DNA of 64,000 bases, taken from the NCBI GenBank assembly GCA_913057925.1, contig CAJXPG010000004.1, forward strand, positions 1 through 64,000, written 5' to 3'. Of this stretch, positions 18,367-29,704 are shown piece after piece. The notes under the pieces are model-generated. The model worked only from the letters and a program-made list of their open reading frames with translations, was not told where the DNA came from and ran no database searches. Position numbers and translations under genes: made by a program. The number at the start of each line of letters is the position of its first letter. The stretch's first letter is position 1. This DNA comes from an uncultured Colwellia sp. GTDB taxonomy: Bacteria; Pseudomonadota; Gammaproteobacteria; Enterobacterales; Alteromonadaceae.

Positions 18367-19329
18367 ATGAAAGAATTTGAATTAATAAAGCATTTCTTCA
18401 CTAAACAAATAGTAAAACGTAAAGACGTTGAACTTGGTATTGGTGATGATTGTGCGGTATTAGCCCCGACAGAAAATCAAAATATAGTTGTAACAACAGA
18501 TACTTTGGTAGCCGGGGTACACTTTCCTTTTGAGACCAGTCCCAGAGCAATTGGACATAAAGCGGTTGCTGTAAATTTATCAGATATTGCGGCTATGGGA
18601 GCTAAACCAAGCTGGTTATCCTTAGCAATAACCTTACCTGACGTTGATGAAGCTTGGCTAAATGAATTTTGTGAAGGTGTCTTTGAGTTATGTGAGTTCT
18701 ATAATGTTGAGCTTATCGGTGGTGACACCACTCAGGGTCCTTTGAGTATCACAATAACCGCTCAAGGTTTAACACCAAAAGGAAGTTATTTGTCACGTTC
18801 TGGCGCTAAAGCTGGTGACTGGCTTTATGTCACGGGTGAACTTGGCGATGCGGCTCTAGCGTTACAGCAAATAACAGGGAAAGTCGAGATTGAAGCTCAG
18901 TTTACTGAAGTAATCAAAAGTAAGCTTGATTACCCTAAGCCAAGAGTACTTGCAGGACAAATGTTACGTGAGTATGCTTCTGCCGCAATTGATCTTTCTG
19001 ATGGTTTGATTGCTGATTTAGGGCATATCTGTCAAGCATCAAATGTTGGTGCTAACGTGGTGCTTGATGCTCTACCTTTATCAACGATAATGCGCGATAG
19101 TCTATTAACAGATGATGCTATTGCACTTGCTTTATCAGGTGGTGATGATTACGAGCTGTTATTTACCGTTTCAGAGGATAATAAAGTTGGTATGGAAACC
19201 GCGATGTCTCATGCGGGTACTCCAGTAACCTGTATTGGGCAATTAAATACTTCCCAAACGATTTCTACCACACTAAATAATAAGCCTATTCCTATTAATA
19301 CCGGTGGTTTTGAGCACTTTTCTGAATAA
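18367..19329 (+). CDS. thiL: Thiamine-monophosphate kinase
   Basis: GIGDDCAVL, DTLVAGVHFPFETSP, AVNLSDIAAMGAKP, DLSDGLIADLGHI. Confidence 0.96.
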   Translation: MKEFELIKHFFTKQIVKRKDVELGIGDDCAVLAPTENQNIVVTTDTLVAGVHFPFETSPRAIGHKAVAVNLSDIAAMGAKPSWLSLAITLPDVDEAWLNEFCEGVFELCEFYNVELIGGDTTQGPLSITITAQGLTPKGSYLSRSGAKAGDWLYVTGELGDAALALQQITGKVEIEAQFTEVIKSKLDYPKPRVLAGQMLREYASAAIDLSDGLIADLGHICQASNVGANVVLDALPLSTIMRDSLLTDDAIALALSGGDDYELLFTVSEDNKVGMETAMSHAGTPVTCIGQLNTSQTISTTLNNKPIPINTGGFEHFSE

Positions 19330-19382
19330 ATAGCGCCAAAAATAGTTTTTTTTGAATTTTAAATTTATAAGTTATTATTGCC

Positions 19383-19856
19383 ATGTCAGCTAAAAATAGC
19401 CAAGTTAACTTTAATCTTGCTAATCCAATACAATTCTTAGCGTTAGGCTTTGGCAGCGGTTTAGCACCCAAGGCCCCCGGAACTTTTGGCACACTGGCAG
19501 CCGTACCGTTATTTTTATTAATGAGTGGTTTAGCGCCACTACATTATGCTCTCATTGTTCTGGTTGTTTGTCTTAGCGGTATCTACATTTGTGGAAAAGC
19601 AGCGAGAGACGTTGGCGTTCATGATCATGGCGCAATCGTTTGGGATGAGTTTGCTGGTTTCTTTATCACCATGTTTATGGTGCCTGTTTCTTGGCAAAGT
19701 GTATTGGTAGGTTTTATATTATTTAGAATCTTTGATATTGCTAAGCCTTGGCCTATTTCTATCGCTGATAAAAAACTCGATGGCGGTTTTGGTATCATGT
19801 TTGACGATATTCTTGCTGGGCTTCTTGCGCTTGCAATTATGCACCTTATCTTTTAA
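19383..19856 (+). CDS. pgpA: Phosphatidylglycerophosphatase A
   Basis: GFGSGLAPKAPGTFGTLAAVPL; IVWDEFAGFFIT; FDIAKPWP. Confidence 0.95.
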   Translation: MSAKNSQVNFNLANPIQFLALGFGSGLAPKAPGTFGTLAAVPLFLLMSGLAPLHYALIVLVVCLSGIYICGKAARDVGVHDHGAIVWDEFAGFFITMFMVPVSWQSVLVGFILFRIFDIAKPWPISIADKKLDGGFGIMFDDILAGLLALAIMHLIF

Positions 19857-20153
19857 AAAATACCGTTCCTAGTTTATCTTCGTGCTCACCCAATACAGGG
19901 TATACAGACTAATTGCATTTTATGTGCATTTCTTTACTTTAGATCAATAGTATTTTTGCCACTTATACGCTATTTTTAAAACAGGTTAGCAGTGGCGTAT
20001 TGAGTAGCTTATGATTATTTATCTACATATTTAATTTATTTGCTTGTTTTTCTCAGTACTCGCCCTCAGGTCTATTATTAAGTGACAATTATCAGTTTGA
20101 TAAAACAGTCATTTAGGAAAATATCATTAAGTAACAGTAAAAAAGGAATACCT

Positions 20154-20510
20154 ATGAAAATAAATCTTTCTGGTCATCACGTAGACGTTAATGATTCAAT
20201 CAAAGAGCATATCGAAGAAAAATTCTCTAAAATTGCCAGCCACTTTCCAACATTAATCTCCTTAGACGTTATTATTTCTAAAGAACACCATAAACACCAA
20301 GTTGAGCTAACTACCAACTATGAAGGCGGCCGAATTTCTGCAACAGGTTCGAACGAAATAATGTACCCGGCAATTGCTAATGCAGCCAAAAAACTTGATG
20401 CTGCACTTAAACATAGAAAGGGCCAGCTAAAAGCGAACTTGCATAGCAAGCCAGATCTAACGACACCAGAAATAGCCCATGAAAAAGTTCAGGAAATGAA
20501 CCTAGGTTAG
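20154..20510 (+). CDS. hpf: Ribosome hibernation promoting factor family protein (ATG at 20154 preferred)
   Basis: MKINLSGHHVDVNDSIKEHIEEKFSKIASHFPTLISLDVIISKE; AAGGAAT SD before 20154. Confidence 0.88.
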   Translation: MKINLSGHHVDVNDSIKEHIEEKFSKIASHFPTLISLDVIISKEHHKHQVELTTNYEGGRISATGSNEIMYPAIANAAKKLDAALKHRKGQLKANLHSKPDLTTPEIAHEKVQEMNLG

Positions 20511-20538
20511 TTTGATTAAAGACTAGAACAAAATAATG

Positions 20539-20569
20539 AAAGCTGTTGAACCTCGTTCGCAGCTTTTTT
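20539..20569 (+). terminator. Rho-independent terminator after hpf
   Basis: AAAGCTG..CAGCTTTTTT hairpin plus T-run. Confidence 0.75.
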
Positions 20570-20707
20570 CGTATCTAAAGGTAAGTTTTTTATTGATATC
20601 TTTTAAAAGATAACCAACAGCTACAAATAGTTACTGCTTTAACTGTCTACTGTGCAATAATCAGCATAGATAAAATAAAAGCATGATCCATATAAGGAAT
20701 ATCTTTG

Positions 20708-21958
20708 ATGCTCAAACGCTCATTTATACCAAGCCAACTCCGTACAATAACCAAAACTAAATTTGCCTTTTTAGGCTTACTTTCATTAGCTTTAACAGCC
20801 TGTGGCGAGCAAAAAGCACAAGTAAAACCTCCTGCGCCAGCAGTTTCTGTCTATTCCATTGAGTCGCAACCTATCGGTGGCTACCGTGAATTTGTTGCTC
20901 GTACTGAAGCGTTTAAAGAAGCAAATTTACGCGCCCGTGTGGAGGGAGAACTCATTGAAAGACACTTCAGGGAAGGCAGCTACGTAGAGAAAGGGCAGCT
21001 ACTTTTAAGAATAGACCCGGCAGCTTATGAAGCGGCACTATCTGCGGCTAAGGCTGATTTAAGCTCTCGAGTTTCAGGTGAAGAAAATGCGAAACGTAAT
21101 TTAAAACGCGCTAATGAACTGATCAATGATGGTTACATTTCTCAATCAGATTATGACCGTTTAACTACCGAAGAATCTCAAGCTAAGTCTGCAGTTAAAT
21201 CTGCTCAAGCGGCGCTTGAAAGAGCAGAGTTAGATTTAAGCTACACCACAATAACAGCACCTTTTACCGGACGTATTGGTAAGGTTAATTATAATGTGGG
21301 TAATATTGTAGGGCCGACAAGCAATGCTTTAGCAACGCTAACTATAACTGATCCTATTTTTGTCAGCTTCCAAGTAGAGGAAAGCTTCTATATTAGCTAT
21401 TTGCAAGAGCACCAAGGTGCAAGAAATGCGGATGATGCAGCCATTGATATATCGTTAAGACTTCCCAATAACTCTGAATATCCAGAAAAAGGGCAGTTAG
21501 ACTTTGCCGATACAAAAATTGCCGAAGGCATGGGTACCGTTGAATTAAGAACGGTGTTTCCTAACCCCAACAATATTATTCTACCTGGGCTATTTGTAAC
21601 CTTAATTACAGAAGCTCAAAATAAGCAAGAGATGGCCTTGATCCCACAAGCGGCAGTGCAAGAAAATCAACAAGGAAAGTTTGTTCTTGTTGTTGATGAA
21701 AGCAATAAAGTTAAACAACGTCATGTTGTTTTAGGGCGCAGAATTAATGCTATGTGGGTTGTTGAGAAGGGTTTGTCAATAGGGGAGTCAGTCATTATAG
21801 AAGGCTTGCAAAAAGTGCGTGCTGGTGCTGAAGTTAAAAGCATTAGTAAAGGTGTAGACCCTTTAACAGGCACCATCTCAGATATCGATGATAAATCGAA
21901 AGATACTTCAAAAGTTAATGAGCCAAATGTTAACCCTAGTGCTAAAGCTGATAAATAA
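20708..21958 (+). CDS. RND efflux periplasmic adaptor (membrane fusion) lipoprotein
   Basis: Lipobox [60 protein letters not shown]. Confidence 0.93.
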   Translation: MLKRSFIPSQLRTITKTKFAFLGLLSLALTACGEQKAQVKPPAPAVSVYSIESQPIGGYREFVARTEAFKEANLRARVEGELIERHFREGSYVEKGQLLLRIDPAAYEAALSAAKADLSSRVSGEENAKRNLKRANELINDGYISQSDYDRLTTEESQAKSAVKSAQAALERAELDLSYTTITAPFTGRIGKVNYNVGNIVGPTSNALATLTITDPIFVSFQVEESFYISYLQEHQGARNADDAAIDISLRLPNNSEYPEKGQLDFADTKIAEGMGTVELRTVFPNPNNIILPGLFVTLITEAQNKQEMALIPQAAVQENQQGKFVLVVDESNKVKQRHVVLGRRINAMWVVEKGLSIGESVIIEGLQKVRAGAEVKSISKGVDPLTGTISDIDDKSKDTSKVNEPNVNPSAKADK

Positions 21959-21972
21959 ACAAGGACGATTTT

Positions 21973-24900
21973 ATGATCAGTAAAACTTTTATCAATCGAC
22001 CTAAATTTGCTTTTGTCATATCTATAGTCATTACACTCGCAGGATTAATTGCCATGAGTGTGTTGCCGGTAAATATGTATCCAGAAATTACGCCACCGCA
22101 AGTGCAAATTGCTGCGGTCTATCCCGGGGCTAGTGCGCAAGTTGTTGAAGAGTCGGTTATTCGACCCATTGAAGAGCAAGTCAATGGCGTAGAAGACATG
22201 ATGTATATCGAGTCATCCGCTTCTAATAATGGCAGTGCTGTTATTACTGTTTTTTTCAAAGTCGGTACTGATGGTGATATTGCGCAAGTTAACGTGCAAA
22301 ACCGGGTGGCATTAGCAACAAGCTCTTTACCTTCTGAAGTGACGCGTCAAGGGGTTGATGTTAAGAAAAAATCAAGCTCTATGCTATTAGCGATTAACTT
22401 ATTTTCAGAGCAAGAAAGTATTAATCAGCTGTTTCTAAGTAATTATGCCACAAACTATTTAACTGAACCGCTAGGGCGTATTAAAGGTGTTGCCTCCGCC
22501 GAAGTTATGGGGGAAATGACTTATAGCATGCGTGCTTGGTTAAACCCAGAACGTATGGCATCTTTAGGTATTACCGTTACTGAAGTACAGCAAGCATTAC
22601 AAGAGCAAAATATGATTGTTGCGGCGGGTAAGTTTGGTGCAAGTCCAACGTTACCTAACCAACAATTTGAATATTCAATTCAAGCGAAAGGTCGTTTAAA
22701 AAGTCCTGAAGAGTTTGGCCAAACCATTATACGTGCACAACGAAACGGTAACTTTATTCGTTTACATGACATTGGCCGTTTAGAGTTAGGCGCAGAAGAT
22801 TATTCGACCCAAGCAAGATTAAACGGTAAAGAGACAGCATTCCTGGTTATCTACCAACTACCCGATGCGAATGCGACAGAGGTTGCAACTTTAGTTAAGG
22901 CAGAGATGGAGAAGCTTTCAGAGCGCTTTCCTGATGGTTTAGAGTATGTAATGCCATACGATACTACTGAGTTTATTTACCGCTCTATTGAAGAAGTGAA
23001 GGTGACTTTATTTCAAGCAATTGCTTTAGTTATCTTGGTGGTATTTCTGTTTCTACAGAACTGGCGTGCGACAATTATTCCAACCCTTGCAATACCTGTC
23101 TCTCTCGTGGGTACGTTTGCCTTTATGATATTGATGGGATATTCGATAAACACTATTACCTTATTTGGTTTGGTGCTTGCTATTGGTATTGTTGTTGATG
23201 ATGCGATAATTGTTATTGAAAACGTTGAGCGGATCTTAAAAGAAGAACAACTTCCTATTAAAGAAGCCGTCACCAAGGCGATGGAACAGGTCTCAGGTCC
23301 AATTATTGCGACTACTTTAGTCTTGCTAGCAGTATTCGTGCCCGTTGGTTTTATGCCGGGTATTACCGGTGAATTGTATAAACAGTTCTCTGTCACAATA
23401 TCGTTTGCTGTTTTGATTTCATCTTTAAATGCATTAACGCTAAGTCCTGCACTTTGTACGGTGTTATTAAGTGCTGAGAAGATGAAGCCTATTGGTTGGT
23501 TACTGCCATTTGAGCGTTTGATTACTAAAGCTACCGGAGGCTACACCAATGTTGTTGGCTTTATGCTTAAGCGATTAACACGTGTTGGACTTTTTGCCGG
23601 TTTAATCTTTATTGCAGCGGGCTGGTTAACAACCGCTGTACCAACTGCATTTTTACCTGGTGAAGATCAAGGGTACTTATTTGTTGATGTTCAATTGCCT
23701 GATGCTGCATCAAGTAATAGAACACAAGCCGTTATGGATAAAATCACGCCGGTTATCTTAAATGATGATGCAGTTGATGACATCATTACCGTTGCTGGTT
23801 ATTCATTACTTGGTGGTGCTGGCTCTAATAATGGTCTGGCGATTATTATTTTAAAAGACTGGGAAGAGCGAACTGCGCCAGAATTAGGTTTAAGACAAGT
23901 TATTCCAAGGTTGATGGGGCACTTATGGACTATGCCTGATGCGCAAATAATGGTCTTTAATCCGCCACCTATTCCTGGTCTTGGTAATAGCTCAGGCTTT
24001 GAGTTTAAATTGCAAGACAGTGAAGGGCGGGATCCTGCTGCATTGGCACAGGTGATGAATGGCCTTATTTATGAAGCTAATCAAAGACCTGAATTATCAA
24101 GAGTTTTTAGTACCTATCGTGCCAACGTTCCACAATACTTTTTAGAAGTGGATCGTAACAAAGCGAAAGCACAAGGGGTCGCACTTTCTGATATTTTTTC
24201 AACCTTGCAAGCACAATTAGGCTCGTTATATATCAATGACTTTAGTCAATTTGGTCGTACTTACCGAGTGACAATTCAAGCTGAGAGTCAATATAGAACA
24301 GACCCATCAGACTTACGCTTTTATTATGTACGCAACAAAGATGATGAAATGGTTCCACTGACGACTTTAGCGAAAGTAAGCCCAATTCTTGGGCCAACAA
24401 CCATCAGTCACTTTAATTTATACCGTAGTGCCAGCATTACCGGGAATGCATCTCCAGGATACTCGTCAGGGCAATCTATCGATGTGATGGAGGAGTTAGC
24501 AAGTAACTTACCTCAAGGTTACATATATGAATGGTCCGGGCAGTCTAAGCAAGAATTAGAAGCAGGGAACTTGGCACCAATTCTTTTTGGTTTGGCAATT
24601 ATCTTTGTTTACTTATTTCTAGTGGCGCAATATGAAAGTTGGACTATTCCATTCTCTGTGATTGCGGCGGTACCACTGGCGCTATTTGGCTCTATGTTAG
24701 CGCTTTATACCATAGGGTTAGCAAATAATATTTATGCGCAAGTTGGTTTAGTACTATTAATAGGGCTTTCTACCAAAACAGCCATTTTAATTGTTGAATT
24801 TGCTATGGAGCAAAGGGCAGCAGGAGAAACTATTTTAAATGCTGCACTTAATGCCGCTAAAATGCGTTTTCGCGCGGTATTAATGACTGCATTCTCATTT

Positions 24901-25086
24901 ATTTTAGGTGTTTTACCCTTAGTATTTGCGACGGGGGCGGGTGCGGGTAGTCGTGTCTCACTTGGTATTACAGTACTTGCCGGTATGATTGCCGCGACAC
25001 TCTTTGGCACCTTGCTAGTACCTTACTTCTATTTATTGGTACAACGTATGAGAGAGAAGTTTAAAGGGCAGAGTGACACGCTTTAA
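21973..25086 (+). CDS. HAE1/AcrB-family RND efflux transporter
   Basis: 1037 aa; [70 protein letters not shown]. Confidence 0.96.
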   Translation: MISKTFINRPKFAFVISIVITLAGLIAMSVLPVNMYPEITPPQVQIAAVYPGASAQVVEESVIRPIEEQVNGVEDMMYIESSASNNGSAVITVFFKVGTDGDIAQVNVQNRVALATSSLPSEVTRQGVDVKKKSSSMLLAINLFSEQESINQLFLSNYATNYLTEPLGRIKGVASAEVMGEMTYSMRAWLNPERMASLGITVTEVQQALQEQNMIVAAGKFGASPTLPNQQFEYSIQAKGRLKSPEEFGQTIIRAQRNGNFIRLHDIGRLELGAEDYSTQARLNGKETAFLVIYQLPDANATEVATLVKAEMEKLSERFPDGLEYVMPYDTTEFIYRSIEEVKVTLFQAIALVILVVFLFLQNWRATIIPTLAIPVSLVGTFAFMILMGYSINTITLFGLVLAIGIVVDDAIIVIENVERILKEEQLPIKEAVTKAMEQVSGPIIATTLVLLAVFVPVGFMPGITGELYKQFSVTISFAVLISSLNALTLSPALCTVLLSAEKMKPIGWLLPFERLITKATGGYTNVVGFMLKRLTRVGLFAGLIFIAAGWLTTAVPTAFLPGEDQGYLFVDVQLPDAASSNRTQAVMDKITPVILNDDAVDDIITVAGYSLLGGAGSNNGLAIIILKDWEERTAPELGLRQVIPRLMGHLWTMPDAQIMVFNPPPIPGLGNSSGFEFKLQDSEGRDPAALAQVMNGLIYEANQRPELSRVFSTYRANVPQYFLEVDRNKAKAQGVALSDIFSTLQAQLGSLYINDFSQFGRTYRVTIQAESQYRTDPSDLRFYYVRNKDDEMVPLTTLAKVSPILGPTTISHFNLYRSASITGNASPGYSSGQSIDVMEELASNLPQGYIYEWSGQSKQELEAGNLAPILFGLAIIFVYLFLVAQYESWTIPFSVIAAVPLALFGSMLALYTIGLANNIYAQVGLVLLIGLSTKTAILIVEFAMEQRAAGETILNAALNAAKMRFRAVLMTAFSFILGVLPLVFATGAGAGSRVSLGITVLAGMIAATLFGTLLVPYFYLLVQRMREKFKGQSDTL

Positions 25087-25118
25087 GGATTAAAGCGTTA
25101 TAATGCTCAGGTATTGAT

Positions 25119-25143
25119 AAAAGGGCGACTGTGTCGCTCTTTA
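25119..25143 (+). terminator. Hairpin/terminator after the RND gene (first of two)
   Basis: AAAGGGCGAC-tgt-GTCGCTCTTTA. Confidence 0.55.
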
Positions 25144-25148
25144 TGTAG

Positions 25149-25182
25149 AATGGACCATTTAGCATTAAGTGGTCCATTTTTT
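25149..25182 (+). terminator. Rho-independent terminator after the RND gene (second of two)
   Basis: AATGGACCA..TGGTCCATTTTTT, 9-bp perfect stem plus T-run. Confidence 0.8.
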
Positions 25183-25212
25183 ATATCTCAAAAGTTAGCT
25201 TTAGCTTGTTTA

Positions 25213-25371
25213 ATACCAATTCCATTAAATTATTGACCACTTGTGCTTGTTAAAATCTTCCAAGGCGGCGTTGCTCTCAATCTCAATAGCCAGCTATTGC
25301 TCAATCGAGCGCCTTGCCCTGATTTATTTTTCCTGCGCACAACAAGATCACAAACTTAATGGAGTTGGTAT
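25213..25371. repeat. MITE-like palindromic element with 16-bp terminal inverted repeats
   Basis: ATACCAATTCCATTAA..TTAATGGAGTTGGTAT (15/16 in inverted orientation); internal CAATAGC-CA-GCTATTG hairpin; no ORF. Confidence 0.75.
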
Positions 25372-25450
25372 AACACATTTTCCGCTGCTATGTACTTGCT
25401 TCAGTCTATGATTGATGAGTTGTCAAAACCACGTTATTTTAGCCCCTTGA

Positions 25451-27685
25451 TTAATCAGCCAAGATAATTTCAGCAACTTCTTTTTTAGCGGCTATTCGCA
25501 ATGTTAGTAAAATATCAATGTCATTAATGCTGGTTTGGTTAATGCCTGTTTGTTTAATATCCGTGATGTAATCTATCATCCTTGGAACGTTACCTAACAG
25601 GTTAAAGCTATTGTCGCTAAGTGCGAAAGACCACAGTTGGAAGTTTTCATTAATACCATAAATAACGTCACCCTTTATGATAAAACCATTATCACTTCCT
25701 TGATCAATAAGTTGTTCAATGGGTTGGTCTTCAACAGGACCGTTTTGCCAAAACTGATACATTTTGTCGGTATAAATCAGTTGGCCGGCTGAACTTTTCA
25801 TCGCCCAATTAACTCGTTTATCGTTAATTATGGTAAATTTACCGGTATTTAAATCGAGCTCAGCAAATTTTAGCAGCCCTTTAATGCGGGCAACAACTAA
25901 AGCAGTGTTGACTTCACTATCCCATTGAAAAAGCTTGTTAACTGGATAAGTAAGTGCAATTTTTTCAGTTCGAGAATCAAGAAATATTCGATTTAGCGCT
26001 TTGTTAGCATTAATCAAAATACTTTTACCATCTGCAGCCCAAGCCATTTGATATAAAAAACTATCGGTTGGAAAGTCAGAGAGTTGCGTTGAGTTTTTAC
26101 CATCGGTTACCCATAATTGGTTTTTACCAGTACGACTGGTCATATAAGCAATGAGTTCGCCGTTAGGTTGAAACTGTGCGTTGTCTTCACCTTTTATTGA
26201 GCGCTCTATAATTGAATAGTTGTCACTTATATCCTCAGGATTTTGCTCTGCTGCAAGCTGAGCAATTTGTGATAAGTTCATTAATGCGATATCACTATCA
26301 TAATGTCCTTTAATCACTAGCATTCTTTTACCACTTGGGTGAAAGGAAGGGGAGCTCATTGGATCGCTTAGCGGTAAGCTTATATTGGCTACTTTACCGT
26401 CATAAGATAAGGTAAATAGTTGTCTCCCCGTGCTAAACATCAGCAGAGATTGATAAGGGGTAAAATTAGGATAAATGAGACGATTAGCTGGGATTTCTTT
26501 AGGTAATTCAATTTTATGACTCGATAACACTTGTCCATCGGTTTTGAGTATATCTAGATATTGTTGACCATCACTATGGACTCGTGTCAAAGAGATAACA
26601 TCATCTTTGGGGGAATAATCAAAGTAGACTATATTGCCTTCGTCTAATGCGTATAAGACTGTACTTTTATTTTCTGCTATGGAGTAACTGGTTAATTTCC
26701 AACGATTTGAAAACTCTTGTACTAAGGCAATGTTATTATTGTTTAACCACTTAGGCCTTGCTATTCGCGAGTTTTTACATTCTACCAATACATCGGGGGA
26801 TTGAGGCTCTTTCAGTGCTTTTTGAAAGTCCATCGTCATTAATTTATAACATTGCTTTTGGTTTACAGGTTTATCGCAGTTGTCAGATTCAATAAAGACT
26901 ATATTTTTGCCATCTTGAGAAAAGCTATAGCTACCATACGCAGCCATCTCCTTAGTGAGTTGGGTCTCTTGCTGAGTATCAATACTCTTTGCCCAAATAT
27001 TATTGTTACGACAAACGGTATCTGAGTAGCGTTGAAAAACCACATATTGGCCATCAGGGCTATAAATTCCACCGTATTCTTTATGATCTGTAGCGGTTAA
27101 AGAGTTGAATTCTGCAATGTTTAATTTTAGGGGAGTCGCTGGTTTTAGCAGGGAAAAGCTAATGAAAGCTAAGATAAGAAAGGTAAATAATACAGCAACT
27201 AATCTAGTAGAGAAGGTAACTGTATTTCTTGTATTTGGCATTGTCGCGTTTTCTGGGGTTATCAAAGCGTCAGTTGCCAGCCCTTTATTGCTAGCAATGA
27301 CTTGGTTTATAGCGGCAGAGGCGTCTGTAATAATATTCTCGTCAGGGCCTTGCTCAGTGCTATGCTCAGAATATGCTTGCCACCTGACCTCTACCTCTAA
27401 GCTATAACCTTGTTTAGCATGCGTTTTAATATATAACTGGCTCTCTTCGCCCAATGCTTTTCTCAACTGAGCAATACTTCTTTGTAGCGTGTTTGGTGTG
27501 ACTACCGTGTAAGACCATACTTCAGATAATAACTGATCGTGGCTCACCACCTTATTAGCATTTTTAGCAAGGCAAGTTAAAACAGCTAGCGCCTTGGGGG
27601 GAATTTTTTGAGATTGTGTTTTTTTGGTGATTTGATTTCGTGTGACATCGACAAAAAAATCACCCACCCAATACTGCTCGGTCAT
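25451..27685 (-). CDS. CadC/ToxR-like transcriptional regulator: winged-helix domain, TM helix, PD40/TolB-like propeller
   Basis: N-terminal IPPKALAVLTCLAKNANKVVSHDQLLSEVWSYTVVTPNTLQRSIAQLRKALGE; TM LVAVLFTFLILAFISFSLL; repeated xxSPDGQYVVF-type motifs. Confidence 0.88.
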   Translation of the reverse strand: MTEQYWVGDFFVDVTRNQITKKTQSQKIPPKALAVLTCLAKNANKVVSHDQLLSEVWSYTVVTPNTLQRSIAQLRKALGEESQLYIKTHAKQGYSLEVEVRWQAYSEHSTEQGPDENIITDASAAINQVIASNKGLATDALITPENATMPNTRNTVTFSTRLVAVLFTFLILAFISFSLLKPATPLKLNIAEFNSLTATDHKEYGGIYSPDGQYVVFQRYSDTVCRNNNIWAKSIDTQQETQLTKEMAAYGSYSFSQDGKNIVFIESDNCDKPVNQKQCYKLMTMDFQKALKEPQSPDVLVECKNSRIARPKWLNNNNIALVQEFSNRWKLTSYSIAENKSTVLYALDEGNIVYFDYSPKDDVISLTRVHSDGQQYLDILKTDGQVLSSHKIELPKEIPANRLIYPNFTPYQSLLMFSTGRQLFTLSYDGKVANISLPLSDPMSSPSFHPSGKRMLVIKGHYDSDIALMNLSQIAQLAAEQNPEDISDNYSIIERSIKGEDNAQFQPNGELIAYMTSRTGKNQLWVTDGKNSTQLSDFPTDSFLYQMAWAADGKSILINANKALNRIFLDSRTEKIALTYPVNKLFQWDSEVNTALVVARIKGLLKFAELDLNTGKFTIINDKRVNWAMKSSAGQLIYTDKMYQFWQNGPVEDQPIEQLIDQGSDNGFIIKGDVIYGINENFQLWSFALSDNSFNLLGNVPRMIDYITDIKQTGINQTSINDIDILLTLRIAAKKEVAEIILAD

Positions 27686-27902
27686 ATTGTTCCTATTTTA
27701 AAATGGATTCTGAGATTAATACTTGATGAATGGCCTTGTGATAGCCTTGATTAACGTTGCAACTATGCTTTTAAGAAGTTGATATTTATTGTTTTTTATT
27801 AAATCAGCTAAACGTCAGCTAGAAATCATCATAACTTCAAGACTTCTTATGTTAATGCATCTACTTTAAATAGTCATTTGTTTATAAGAGTGGTTTTATT
27901 TG

Positions 27903-28760
27903 ATGAATATAAGAAAAAGTTTACTGTTGTTTGTTGTGTTTTTAATACCATGCATAACCGTATGGGCGAATGAGTCTGAACGGTACCAAATACCCAGCAC
28001 CCAAGTTATTGCTATTGCAGATACACAAGCTAACAAACAATACGAATTGCTGATCAAGCTGCCGGAAAGTTATCAAGAAAATAAAGATAAGACCTACCCA
28101 GTTATCTATTTTACTGATGCTGTCTGGCACATTGAACTACTGTCTTCTATCAGCGCTTTCATGATGGAAGATGTGATATTGGTTGGCATCTCTTGGCAAA
28201 AGGATATAGAAAAAAGCCTAGTAGCAGAACATGGCGAATATGTTAGCCGTTTTCGTGATTACTCATTTAGAAAGTCCAGCGATCCAGTAAAACAAGCTAA
28301 ATATAAACTAGGGCAAGCCAATAATCATTTAGCGTTTATACAAAAAGATGTTTTTAATTATGTTGAAAAAAACTATCGAACCCAAACTGACAATCGCAGT
28401 TATTTCGGTTTTTCCTTTGGCGGCCTTTTTGGTACTTATGTACTGATGACGCAACCAGAAACATTTAAAAACTATCTACTTGGTAGTCCGTCTCTTTGGC
28501 GACTATCAGAGCTTGCAGCAATGGTAGATTTACAGAATAAAAAACTCAATGCAAACGTCTTTGTCTCTTATGGTGCTTTGGAAGAAAAGTTAAAGCCACA
28601 CATCGATGACTTTATTAGCTTAATGAGCAACAGAAACGATAAAACGTTAACACTAGAGCGTGTAGAAATTAAATCTGCTGGACATAGTAATTCATCGCCA
28701 ATGATGGCTGTTCGTAGTATCAAATGGTTAGCAGAACTTGAAAACAAAGGGGAAAAATAA
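27903..28760 (+). CDS. Putative secreted esterase, alpha/beta hydrolase
   Basis: Signal peptide; SYFGFSFGGLFGTY nucleophile elbow; C-terminal SAGHSNSSP. Confidence 0.8.
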   Translation: MNIRKSLLLFVVFLIPCITVWANESERYQIPSTQVIAIADTQANKQYELLIKLPESYQENKDKTYPVIYFTDAVWHIELLSSISAFMMEDVILVGISWQKDIEKSLVAEHGEYVSRFRDYSFRKSSDPVKQAKYKLGQANNHLAFIQKDVFNYVEKNYRTQTDNRSYFGFSFGGLFGTYVLMTQPETFKNYLLGSPSLWRLSELAAMVDLQNKKLNANVFVSYGALEEKLKPHIDDFISLMSNRNDKTLTLERVEIKSAGHSNSSPMMAVRSIKWLAELENKGEK

Positions 28761-29668
28761 TGAAAACTATTTCATGGGCAAACATATCGTCAAAAGTCTA
28801 CTTTAGCAAAGCGGCAAACATTGCTTTGACGTTAAGCCTAATACTAAGTGCAAACAGTTACAGCCAAGGAGAGTTTCCCGTGCTGAAAGGGCCTTATATG
28901 GGACAAAAAACACCGGGCTTAGTGGCTGAGCCTTTTGCACCAGGAGTAATTTCTAAAAGTGGTTGGGAACTTGAAGGAGTATTTGCACCAGGTATGAAAG
29001 AGTTTTATTACACCAAACGTTCAGCTGATGATAAAAGCTCGATAATTGTTGGTTTTCGCCAGGAAAATAATCTTTGGAAAAAGTACATTGAAATCCCTCG
29101 AAGAGGTGAGGTTTCATTTTCTCCCGATGGTAATCGTATGCACATGGCCAAAGGTTATGTAGATCGTGTCGGTGATGGTTGGTCAGAGCTGAAAAAACTC
29201 GGACCTATGTTTAACCGAAAAGATTGGAGGATTATGCGTCTGTCGGCATCAGCTAAAGGTACCTATGTGTTTGATGATGCCAAAAGCGATGATGTTATTC
29301 GGATTTCAACGGTAAAGGATGGTAAGCGTCAAGAGCCAATTAACATTGGACCAGAAATCAATACCGGAAAATGGACAGCACACCCTTTTATCGCACCCGA
29401 TGAAAGTTACATTATTTGGGACAGTGAGCGCGCAGGAGGATTTGGTGGTTCAGATCTTTATATCAGCTTTAAACAAAAAGATGGTAGCTGGGGAGCGGCG
29501 ATTAACATGGGGGACAAGGTTAACACCGATAAGTGGGATGCTTATGCCAGCGTTACTCCAGACGGAAAGTACATACTCTTTAACAGGGGCATTGATGATG
29601 ATGGTAATGTCGATATTTATTGGGTTGATGCTCAAATTATCGAAACCTTAAGAACTAAAAAAAGCTGA
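28760..29668 (+). CDS. Secreted PD40/TolB-like beta-propeller protein
   Basis: Signal-like N-terminus; VSFSPDGNRMHMA, FIAPDESYIIWDSER, SVTPDGKYILFNRG repeats. Confidence 0.75.
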   Translation: MKTISWANISSKVYFSKAANIALTLSLILSANSYSQGEFPVLKGPYMGQKTPGLVAEPFAPGVISKSGWELEGVFAPGMKEFYYTKRSADDKSSIIVGFRQENNLWKKYIEIPRRGEVSFSPDGNRMHMAKGYVDRVGDGWSELKKLGPMFNRKDWRIMRLSASAKGTYVFDDAKSDDVIRISTVKDGKRQEPINIGPEINTGKWTAHPFIAPDESYIIWDSERAGGFGGSDLYISFKQKDGSWGAAINMGDKVNTDKWDAYASVTPDGKYILFNRGIDDDGNVDIYWVDAQIIETLRTKKS

Positions 29669-29704
29669 TTAAGATAAAAACAAAAAATTCACATGGAGAG
29701 AAAA

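Noticed and set aside
23013-23396. 127-aa antisense ORF in the RND transporter
   Set aside because: Mirror frame of TM-rich codons in a clear AcrB-family gene.
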